NCBI GenBank assembly: GCA_900323505.1
Contig: OOIN01000007.1
Coordinates: forward strand, 1,426,001-1,490,000
DNA: 64,000 nt
From: Ustilago trichophora
Taxonomy: Eukaryota > Basidiomycota > Ustilaginomycetes > Ustilaginales > Ustilaginaceae
Direction of reading: 5' to 3'
Under the pieces are notes generated by a model. That model was not told the DNA's origin and searched no databases. It worked only from the letters and a program-made list of their open reading frames with translations. Shown here in pieces: positions 52,368 through 61,404 of this stretch (its first letter is position 1; every line of letters begins with the position of its first letter). The position numbers and the translations under genes were made by a program.

Positions 52368-53836
52368 TTCTTGCTCTGCATCGCATTCATCCGTCTACCT
52401 TCGTTTCTGCATTCACAACATCTCTTCATTTCCATTTCCAGGCCAAGCTGGCCATGCAGACGGTACTAGTGCTTGTCGAGCGTGGCCATTGGGCTATCTT
52501 AGTCTTTCAATCTTGTCATGGGTCTGTCTATCTCTCTCCTGCGCATTTTCTCATCCCTCTCTCTGCTCGATCTCGTACCCGTTCCACGTCTCTTTAGCTC
52601 TCTATTATCGCGATATCCGGCACTCTCTATAGCCTCTTTACAACTGTATCCTTATTTCTTGTCATTGCATGCTTTTCAAATCCAGTCTTCTGCCCTTGTC
52701 TCCACTGCCTGACTGCCTGCCCTGCGTATCAACACGCTTGATTCAGCCCCGAGATCCTTGACAGATGCTGGTCAGGAAACAAGGTGGCAGGCTGCTAGGC
52801 TAAACAGCACTTTACGCGACGCGCTCTCGCACACGCGCAGGTGGTCGGGGTCGATTCGGGCGAGAGTGGCCAAGGGTACGGACTGCATTTGAGCCACAAA
52901 AAAATCATTTAAAATAACATACTGTAAATCATTTCTAAATTTCGCTGTCATTTTGGCAATCAAGAGAGTGCAGTCCAACACTCTGTGTGGCCGTGGAGAG
53001 CTGACGCGCATCCATCCCGCCAAAGCCTTGCCTTTTGTTTATTCTTTATGCGGCTCAGTCACAGCCTCGGAGCGTTGCTAGAGCGTTGCTTGGCCCAAGC
53101 TGCCTGCTTTTCTTGGTTAAAGCGAGCAACAAGGCACTCTCTCCCATGTTGTTTTTTTTTTGTTTCTCCGCAACTCGACTCAACGCAACACAAACACTTT
53201 CTTAGCCATCGTTCGACACTCCAACACCAAACTTCACAACACCTCCTTTGTTGCTATACCTCGTGTTCCAACCACAATTCTCGCATTCGAACCCCCGCAA
53301 TCACAATCTAGGCAATCAGACTCGCATCTTCAGGAATCCCGATTACCTCGACAACAAGAACTGCACTCGTAGCCGGCTACCAGCAGCTTCTCGTCCTCCT
53401 CGAGACACCTCTCCTTCTCTCTCTCTTGATAGCAGCAGCTTCGCTTCACATTGGCATTTGGAGCTCACTTCTTACGACAGCAACCCGCACTGCAGCCTTT
53501 TTCGCATCCGTCCCCAGTTCCTCCAACTTGCATTCACTTGGATAAACAACGAAGCTTCCATCTGTTATCACCATCATCAACCGAGCTCTTCGCTTCACTT
53601 CTCACCAATCTTCGCCGTTGCTTCCGATACTGTTGCCTGTTTGAACGGTCGTGTCGACCCAGCAGCTTGCGTTAACGCATCACTATGGTCAAGCCAGCCC
53701 ACTAAGCTGCATTATCCCATCTGGGCGCATCGTCTGTTCAGATTCGTTGCAACTCCTGCATCATTGTCTTTCCGCCATCATCGGCACAGCCTTTTCAAAC
53801 CAGCCTAGTCGTAGCTTTTGATTCACCCATACCGCC
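52368..53836. other. Intergenic region upstream of the SAP-like/kinase gene
   Basis: 1.47 kb with no supportable gene. A TACTGTA word is at 52920. From about 53150 the sequence is rich in CA and CT and looks like a leader; a 186-codon open frame there (53248-53808) has no domain. Confidence 0.55.
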
Positions 53837-56800
53837 ATGGTCTATGCGAGTCGTTCGCGCTTGGCTCTCTCTCCAGTTCCTCAGAACCAGTCCAACCGCC
53901 CTTCTTCAGCAACTTCAGCCTCAAAAACCAGCCGGCTGGCTCCATTCCCAACGGCTGACCACACTCAACGATCAGTACTCCGTGCCAAACTCGCACACGC
54001 AAGCTCCGCCTTGCTTCGTTCCCCGTCCTTGGCCAGCCAGGCCTCGTGCTTTGTCGAGATTCCCCTCGTCGCCTATTCGCCTGCCTCCATGCCGCTCGCG
54101 CAGGTCCGTGCGGGCCTCAAACGCAAGAAGGGGGCTCGAGATCAGCTCGGCAGAGGTGGCAACAATGCCAAGCACAGCGATCGATCTTCGGGCAGCGCAA
54201 ACGTCCTAGACGTCGAGTACAGGAACGGAGCCTCGGCAACTTCTCGTCTTCGCCGAAATGGAAGCAGGAGAAACAAGGGTCTCAACATCATCACCTCCCC
54301 TCACCTGCCCCGAGACAGACCCTCTTCATCAGCGAGCGAGCTTTCAGATTGGTCCTCAGTGGTGTCTGTCTCACCCACCACTTCTCGCGCCCCCACTTCG
54401 AGGATGGAGGATTCCTCGGACAAGCTGCAAACACGTCCGGGCATTCAGACTCGACGCTCGAGTCGCAACTCGCTGCACAGGACTCTCGATGGCATGACAT
54501 TGGAAGACAGTCTGCCGTTTGGACTTGGCCTTCACAGATCGAGCAGATCTCACTCCCAGTCTATGAGCCGTCAAAGTAGTAACCATACTGCAGGCAACGC
54601 AGAGGAGGCCCACTCTCGTTCCTGTTCGCAGCGGGCCGTCACCTCGAGCGCTGCGCCCGATTCGGATCGCAGCAGCACTGGCAGTGTCGACATGGACGAC
54701 GAAGAAGCAGAGCATGCACGACTCATCTCCCGTGCGCCAAACTGGCAGCTGCATCGACTTCGCAAGGACGAGCTCATCCAACTCTGCGTCACAGCTGGTG
54801 CGTGGGACGCGGCTCCCACTGAAGAAGCACTTGAGCTGCTGACCAAGCATGATCTCGTCAATCAGATCATCACCTGCCGATCCCGACTCGATCGCTCTCA
54901 ATCCAACGATCATCACGCGTCAGGCTCGACACGACGCCACCAGCGAGGCGGACACAGCTCTGAGCAGCCTGACAATGTTGTCGACGAAGAAGCAGATGAT
55001 ATCGATGCGCTTTGGATAGCCTCTTCCAATCGGCAAGCCTCACAACGAATCGGTAAGAGATCGCAAGGTGCTTCACCGTCAAACTCGGCAGACGACCGTG
55101 ACGCAGAACTCACCGATGCATCGAATGAGGCTGGTGGCGAGGAGACAGAAGCCGAGCCACATCGCTCTTCCACCACCAGGCGACACACCGGTCGTTCCTC
55201 GCACGCCAGAGTCAGGGGCGAAGCTACACTTCGCCGTATGGATTCTTCCACATTTGACGAGCTCGAGCCTTCGAAGACGAACCAAGCACCGCGCCGCCAG
55301 CTACGCGACAAGACGAGCTTGAGAGATGCCATTGGGCGCCGCTTACGTATCGCCAACGGCTCTGAAGCGTTCTCAGCTTCCACATCTTCGTCTGTCTTTG
55401 GCGGACGAAGCTCGCGTTCTTCCAACATATCTCACTCTCCCTTCGTGCACAGACATCAGCTCAATGTCTTTGTCGCTTCTTCGCCCATCAGAACTCGATC
55501 GCGCACTGCACGGCTTACGACGGGTTTACCGTCGAGGCGGAAGGCTGGGACTCGAGGTTTCGGCACTGCTAATGCCAGCTTCCCGGCTCTTGATCCCATG
55601 GCCACCCCCAAGCTGGGTCATCGAACGCAACGCGCCAAGAAATCCGTCAAGTTCAACGCGGCGCCTTCGAACGCAAGCATCAGCCACGCCGAAGATGAGT
55701 GGATGGAGGATCATTCGTCCGATGAGGCTGTTGCGATTACCTTACGCAATAACGAAGAGAACAGCCGTGCAATCAATCGACGAGGATCGCGGAAAGGAAT
55801 GCGATCGAGGCGATCAAATGCGGACTCAGACGCGAGCTTGACCTCGCATCAGCCACGCAGCCGCAGCGCTTCAGCCGAATCGCCTTCAGGAGTTGAGGTT
55901 GAATCACGATCCATTGGACAGGGCGAGGACGATGACATAGCTACTTCCGACGATGATGCGCCCACTCCAACCAAGTTCCGCAAGCTTCGCAATGGCAAGC
56001 TACGATTGATTGCAGGCTCGTCCCACGGCGGCAGTGAGGCTCGTACGCCCGAGAACGAGCAGTCTGACGACGTCGATATGGAGAGCGACGACCACACAGC
56101 TTCAAATGGCCGCAGTCGCAAGCAGCGCACAGAGTCCCCCGAGAGTGATACAGCCCCTTCCGAAGGCATCGAGAACGCCATGGTGCAGCCAACCTTTACG
56201 ACGCTCACGCGGCTTCGCAAGTCTGAGCTCGAGCAGCTGTGTCTGCATCGCGAGATCGACATCAACGAGGACGACAAGAAGGCCAATCTGATCAAGAAGC
56301 TGCTCGACTGGTATCACTTGACGGAACTCGATGCTGCGAATGCGGATGGCTCCGACGATGAACATGAAGGCGACGCAGATGAATCGCGTTCAGACGTTTC
56401 GACGGCGACTGCAACTGCCCAAGACGAGTCTGCCAAGGCCGCGCAGCGCACCCCTACTCGAAGGCGTAACACGAAAGCAACCAGCTTTGCGCATCCAGCA
56501 GCCACAGACAGCGACCAGCCCTTGCTCCTGCGTGCTCGTGGCAAAGCCGTCTCATCAGACAAGCTGCCAACACCTCCACTCACATCCAACAATGACGAGG
56601 CGAATCCGCCACAAGCTGGCGATGGCGTCGATGAGCTTAATGGTCTTGACCTAGAGAGCCTCAATCTGATCGACAAAGAAATTCCTCCCTCCAAGCTCGA
56701 GAAGCTCGAAAAGATCGGGTCGGGCGGGTTTAAGGATGTGTACGTGGGCAAATACCGCATCTCGAAGACGCGTGTCAACAAGGTAGCCATTGCCGACATT

Positions 56801-57553
56801 CGTGATCAACTGACCGAGATGGACATCAAGGAGCTCAGTCTACTCCGTGACCTGCGCCACGAGAATATTGTGCGCTTTATCGGAGTGAGCATCCCTGAGG
56901 ATCCTCGACACGTGCCTTGCATGATTGTCAGTGAGCTCTGTTCCAACGGCGATCTGTTTGACTACATTCGCAACACACCGGCGCCCAGCGATGCCGAGGT
57001 GTTCCGCATCCTGCTCGAGACGGCTCGTGGGCTGGAATATCTTCATACACGCACACCAGCCATCATTCACCGAGACTGCAAGTCGACCAACGTGCTCATC
57101 ACTCGTCGTAAGACGGCCAAGATCAACGATTTCGGACTGGCTCGTGTCAAGAATACCTCTCGGTCAATGATGAGGTCGCTGGTAGGTACCGTCAATTGGC
57201 AGGCGGTGGAACTGTGGGTACCCAAACCTCACTACAACGAAAAAGTTGACGTCTGGTCCGCAGCCATGACGTTTTGGGAGGCGCTGCAGTGGCATCAGCC
57301 TGAGAAGAAGTATCCGTTCCAAGGGATGAACGAGCACCAGATCTACCAGGATGTTGGGCAGAAGCGGCAAAGGCCGTACACTGGGTTCATTCGTCGTCAG
57401 TTTGGCGGCGAGATCGTCGATCTGCTCGATCGGATGTGGGATCAGATGCCCAAGAATCGACCAAGCATGACCGAGGTTTGTAACGAGCTGGAACAACTTA
57501 TTCTGATGAAGAAGGAGGCTGCTGCTAGTGGCACCGGTAAGGGCAAGGGTTGA
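53837..57553 (+). CDS. Kinase-like protein with two SAP-like modules
   Basis: The ATG at 53837 has a strong context (CCGCCATGG) and gives 1238 residues; Met85 is an alternative. Two SAP-like helical modules are visible: HRLRKDELIQLCVTAGAW at about 300-345 and TRLRKSELEQLCLHREID at about 784-830. Long basic and acidic Ser-rich linkers surround them. The C-terminal protein kinase domain (about 954-1225) has a glycine loop IGSGGFKDVYVGKY, catalytic loop HRDCKSTN (Asp1080, Lys1082, Asn1085) and DFG (Asp1098). At the VAIK position the sequence is KVAIADIR, so the ATP-binding Lys is replaced by Ala986. The domain resembles TKL or receptor-like kinases. It may use another lysine (Lys982 is four residues earlier), or be weakly active. 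SAP modules suggest chromatin or DNA contact. Confidence 0.85.
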   Translation: MVYASRSRLALSPVPQNQSNRPSSATSASKTSRLAPFPTADHTQRSVLRAKLAHASSALLRSPSLASQASCFVEIPLVAYSPASMPLAQVRAGLKRKKGARDQLGRGGNNAKHSDRSSGSANVLDVEYRNGASATSRLRRNGSRRNKGLNIITSPHLPRDRPSSSASELSDWSSVVSVSPTTSRAPTSRMEDSSDKLQTRPGIQTRRSSRNSLHRTLDGMTLEDSLPFGLGLHRSSRSHSQSMSRQSSNHTAGNAEEAHSRSCSQRAVTSSAAPDSDRSSTGSVDMDDEEAEHARLISRAPNWQLHRLRKDELIQLCVTAGAWDAAPTEEALELLTKHDLVNQIITCRSRLDRSQSNDHHASGSTRRHQRGGHSSEQPDNVVDEEADDIDALWIASSNRQASQRIGKRSQGASPSNSADDRDAELTDASNEAGGEETEAEPHRSSTTRRHTGRSSHARVRGEATLRRMDSSTFDELEPSKTNQAPRRQLRDKTSLRDAIGRRLRIANGSEAFSASTSSSVFGGRSSRSSNISHSPFVHRHQLNVFVASSPIRTRSRTARLTTGLPSRRKAGTRGFGTANASFPALDPMATPKLGHRTQRAKKSVKFNAAPSNASISHAEDEWMEDHSSDEAVAITLRNNEENSRAINRRGSRKGMRSRRSNADSDASLTSHQPRSRSASAESPSGVEVESRSIGQGEDDDIATSDDDAPTPTKFRKLRNGKLRLIAGSSHGGSEARTPENEQSDDVDMESDDHTASNGRSRKQRTESPESDTAPSEGIENAMVQPTFTTLTRLRKSELEQLCLHREIDINEDDKKANLIKKLLDWYHLTELDAANADGSDDEHEGDADESRSDVSTATATAQDESAKAAQRTPTRRRNTKATSFAHPAATDSDQPLLLRARGKAVSSDKLPTPPLTSNNDEANPPQAGDGVDELNGLDLESLNLIDKEIPPSKLEKLEKIGSGGFKDVYVGKYRISKTRVNKVAIADIRDQLTEMDIKELSLLRDLRHENIVRFIGVSIPEDPRHVPCMIVSELCSNGDLFDYIRNTPAPSDAEVFRILLETARGLEYLHTRTPAIIHRDCKSTNVLITRRKTAKINDFGLARVKNTSRSMMRSLVGTVNWQAVELWVPKPHYNEKVDVWSAAMTFWEALQWHQPEKKYPFQGMNEHQIYQDVGQKRQRPYTGFIRRQFGGEIVDLLDRMWDQMPKNRPSMTEVCNELEQLILMKKEAAASGTGKGKG

Positions 57554-58317
57554 AGGAGCAGCGACACAAAATCAACTAACACTACACAACGATGAGGTCA
57601 CATACTGTATTCAGTGTACCGATTCACAACACCACAAGAACAAAACCATGACCCGGATCTTCCTTCATACTTTAAGCATTTCAATGAGCCTCTATTCATT
57701 CGCACTCGCATCTGTATTCCTATCACAATCTTTATTCCAGAATCGTTCCCAACTGTATTGCACTGCGCGGCTGCTCTTGAGAGACGTTGTCAGGAAGGGG
57801 TCATGCCCTGCAAATCTGGCAGTAGCATAGGCTCGAATAGTCTTCCAAAAGGCGTTAGATCGTACCGAAATCCCTTCATGGAGAAAAAGGACCTCCCGAG
57901 TGTGACACGTGTAAATCCCACCTCCTGTCGCGCGAGAAGAAGATTTGATAGCCAAAGTGTCCATCTGTCGTCGTGTCACGGTCCAATTTGGCGCATTGGC
58001 TGCAAGGGCTGTAAATCCCACCCGATTGCATTCGAGCCAACAAGCTAGACTCGGATGATCTGCAAGGAGAGGAATCTGCTTTGAATTGTGACCTCGAACG
58101 TTCATCATCACTGCTACCATCACACACTCCGCTCGACTTGCTAGGTTACTCCCTCGCATTGTTTGACGCAGCTGATTGCACGCTTCAACTCAGCTCTGTG
58201 TCTAGACTGGAACTTGAACGAAGACTACGCCGAGCATCGTCGCACAGCAACTCAAAAAGGTCATTCTATCAAGAAACACACTCGCTTCAGCAGACCAATA
58301 CGGTGTAGTGCTGCAAG
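57554..58317. other. Intergenic region upstream of SEC66
   Basis: 764 bp between two plus-strand genes, with no supportable gene. It contains a TACTGTA word at 57603 and the SEC66 promoter. Confidence 0.5.
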
Positions 58318-59343
58318 ATGGCGCTCTCGATCTTTGTGCCTATTGGCTACGTGGCCACGCTGGTAGTGTCGATGCTGGTATTCTCGCGCATCTACCGCCG
58401 TCGATCAGCGCTCAACATGGCAAAGTCGTACCAGCCTTGGTTTCCTGAAGGTCATGAAGCGCGAGATATCTACCAGACCCTTGTCGCTGCGGATCCGCCT
58501 GCACCAGAAGAAGTGCTGAAGGCGGCATTGCTGAACAGAGCCATGACGGATGTGCGCCGAATCATGCGCATGCGGGACGACAAGCAAGCACTCGGCACTT
58601 TGCTGCAAAAAGGTTCGATCGGAGACGAGACCATGGCTCGATTCACTCTGGCCGAGAAGGAGCTTGAAGCTGAAATTCTGGACGTCGTCTCGGAGGCAAA
58701 TACTTTCCGAGAGGGCTGGGGCCAACTCATCTTTCCAACGGCAAGCGAGATGGTGGCGCACTTGAAGCACAAGGAGATTTACTACGAGATTCAGCGCCAA
58801 CGTGCGGCCGAGGTCAAGAAACTGGAGGATGCTGGCAAGCCGGTGCCCAAGGCAACTGTGGAGCTGCCACCGTTGGTTACGCCGCCAGGAACAAAGATCG
58901 AGGTTCAGCAGGGACCAGGAGCTCAAGGTGGAGCTATGGGTGGCTCCATGGGTGGGCCGATGGGACCGATGGCTGCTGTTGGAGGAGGTTCGGAAGGAAA
59001 TGGACCTGGAATCAGTCTGCCTATGACCGGATCTGGGGCCGATGCTCGTGTCACTCTGCCCAACGGAATGCAGCTGCACCCAGCCCAATTGGCGGCTCTG
59101 ATGCAAGGACCACTGCCACCCAACCTGCCTCCTCAGCAGGCGGCGCTGTTGATGCAGGCTCGTGCTCAGCTGCAGGCACTTCAAGAACAGGCACAGGCGC
59201 AGCACGAGGCACAGGCTCAACAGGACCAAGAAAAGACGACATCGGATCCATCAGCAGCGCCAGTAACCGCAGCAGAAGAGACAACCAAGAGCGAAGCAGT
59301 GGCTTCAAAGACGGCTACGGTGGAGGACGGGGAAGATGCATAA
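58318..59343 (+). CDS. SEC66: ER translocation subunit Sec66 (Sec71)
   Basis: The 341-residue product begins MALSIFVPIGYVATLVVSML, one membrane span at about 6-24 followed by a basic RIYRRR stretch. The next 170 residues match the Sec66/Sec71 family: KSYQPWFPEGHEARDIYQTL, a helical region with LLNRAMTDVRRIMRMRDDK, and LQKGSIGDETMARFTLAEKE. A further block, FREGWGQLIFPTASEM, is also typical. In yeast Sec66 belongs to the Sec62/63 complex and helps post-translational entry of proteins into the ER. The last 150 residues are an extension rich in Gly, Met, Pro, Gln and Ala (GGAMGGSMGGPMGPM; polar Gln/Ala helix near 285), not present in the shorter yeast protein. Single exon; start context AAGATGG is good. 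Confidence 0.93.
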   Translation: MALSIFVPIGYVATLVVSMLVFSRIYRRRSALNMAKSYQPWFPEGHEARDIYQTLVAADPPAPEEVLKAALLNRAMTDVRRIMRMRDDKQALGTLLQKGSIGDETMARFTLAEKELEAEILDVVSEANTFREGWGQLIFPTASEMVAHLKHKEIYYEIQRQRAAEVKKLEDAGKPVPKATVELPPLVTPPGTKIEVQQGPGAQGGAMGGSMGGPMGPMAAVGGGSEGNGPGISLPMTGSGADARVTLPNGMQLHPAQLAALMQGPLPPNLPPQQAALLMQARAQLQALQEQAQAQHEAQAQQDQEKTTSDPSAAPVTAAEETTKSEAVASKTATVEDGEDA

Positions 59344-60505
59344 GCCGTGACGAAGCTGGTATGGTGAGCGTCCTGATTCGATGTTTGATTGTAGGGCTAT
59401 ACATCAGGTCTAGCCTGTTTCCCTCTGTGTCAATGTCGAGCATTATCTTGAGTAATACAAGCCAAGGTGTTTAAACAGAGCATTTGTGCGTGTGAATTGT
59501 CACGGAGAGGATGTGTTTCGAGCTACAGTTCTGTATGGTACAATACAGTAATGTACGGTACCCACAGTACTGTACGTGGTCAAGGTCGGGTGGAGGCGTG
59601 GCTTATGACACGACGTGTAGGACAAAGATAGAAATGGATCAGGGATTCTGCGCAACATGGAGACCTCGTTGGGATTCAAGCTCAGCACGTGGATCGTGAG
59701 CGGTGGGGAGCCAAGCCGACGGAAGGGAGATTGTGGCCACCACCACTACCACCAAACCTAGGACCATGTCTCATATGTGGGACGACAGCATGATGAGTGG
59801 GGAGCCTCAAGAAATGGATGAGTTTTGTCAGCTGCGTACTGTACTTTACAATACTTTACTGGAGCGCAGTGCCAAAGTGAGAAGCCGAAAAGGAAAGAGA
59901 ATTCGCCTCACACTTTGACTTGATCCGCACGCGGTGAGATTGTGATGGACTGCGCTGTTTGAATGTATGCAAGGCACACACACTTTACCCCGCTGTTGCT
60001 TGGTTGACAAGAACGAGATAGTAGTGCCGGTGTCCGATGTCATTGTTGATGTGATCTCATGTTCAGTTGTCGAATGCCGAAATGTTGCAAATGATAGCAG
60101 GGTAAGATGGTGTGGGACTCGCTATGTGTAGATACAAGGTACACGACGAAAGACTATTGAAGTGTATATGGAAAAGTTAGTTGGATGTGTGTGTGCTGCT
60201 CCACCGAATCAAAGGGACAGCGAAGAAAACAAGTAAATCATCGACTGAAAGCGAACTAGACCACACTGAGCACTGTTTTCATCTTTTTGCAAAATCTCGA
60301 GGATTGTATGAGACGCAGCAGCCCCGCACCAATCCATAAAAGAGTCACAAACGCAGCAGAGGATTTGCGGTGCATCTTCCCTTCTCTTTGGTCCACTCTG
60401 AAAAAGGAGAAAAAAGAAGAAAAAAAAAAAAAAAAAGAGAAAAAAAAAGTGTCTCTTTCTCAATAAAACGCTGCTGCAGTGCCGCTAAGCGCAGAGAGAA
60501 AGGGA

Positions 60506-60625
60506 GACACACATACACACACACACACACAAGCACACGCGCAAACCACTGCTTTTTTGCTTTGCCTCTCACAAGCACAAGCACAAGCACACGCACACGC
60601 ATACGCATACGCGCAAGCACACACA
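60506..60625. repeat. CA-rich compound microsatellite
   Basis: A (CA)n run at 60506-60530 is followed, after a short spacer, by tandem CAAGCA, CACACG and CATACG units at about 60568-60620. Confidence 0.8.
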
Positions 60626-61064
60626 AACCCTTTACTCTTCTGTCTCTTTCTTGTCACACTGTAATCGCCATCGCCAAGCACTCAAAAGTGTACTGTATGT
60701 GTCTGACTGTACAACAAAGAAAGACCCTGATCTCATTCTCGTCACACCCAATTCACACCTGAGCTCCATTTCAGCATCAAATCATCCAACACCACCAACA
60801 CCACCACCACCACCATTCTCATTATTATCATCGCCATCGCAATCTCGTTGTGGTTCGACTCAAATGCTGCCTTGATTTCCGAATCCATCTCGTAACAGCA
60901 CCACGTTCCCATCTCCGAGCTTCCTTTGCCTTGGTCGGCCACCCCAAAATTCGTCTCATTCACCCACTACTCTCATCATTCTCATTGCCAACACAGCGCA
61001 TTGCCGAATTCACTGCGCTAAAGCCCACAACCCACTATTCACCACGCGCCAAGCTCTGCCATTG

Positions 61065-61083
61065 CTCTGCTCTGCTCTGCTCT
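61065..61083. repeat. Pentanucleotide repeat CTCTG
   Basis: About four TGCTC/CTCTG units followed by CTCCT variants, in the leader of the SH3/WW gene. Confidence 0.75.
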
Positions 61084-61404
61084 CCTCTCCTCTCCTCGGC
61101 CCTGGTCGGTCAGTCCACCTCAACCCAAGCAATCATCTCTTTACGACAACTCTCAACCCATTCAGCCACCATCTCGGCTGCTCATCTCATTCATCAACCC
61201 AAGCCCCCTCCATACACGCGCACTACAGCATCCATGGCCACGGATCTCTTTCACCTCCTTCGATCAGCTACCCTCACCGCCCCCTCGACTTGTCTCTGAC
61301 TTGACCACATCCATTTACAGCACTCAGTTCCCTGTAAACCAAACTAGCGCTTCTCTTTCCGTCAAACGTAGCCACCACCTCTACGTTTGCCCACGTTCCT
61401 TGTC

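Larger units (their letters stand above)
59344..61404. other. Intergenic region with simple repeats upstream of the SH3/WW gene
   Basis: These 2.06 kb have no supportable gene. They hold four TACTGTA/TACAGTA words (59544, 59568, 59837, 60691), an A-rich run (60412-60448), CA and CGCATA-like simple repeats (60506-60625), ACC-rich sequence near 60790-60820 and CTCTG repeats (61065-61083). The last 600 bp look like the leader of the next gene. Confidence 0.55.

Noticed and set aside
60851..60861. B-box-like sequence GGTTCGACTCA, considered as part of a tRNA gene
   Set aside because: No A box at a fitting distance and no acceptor stem; the same holds for GGTTCAATACC at 4862.
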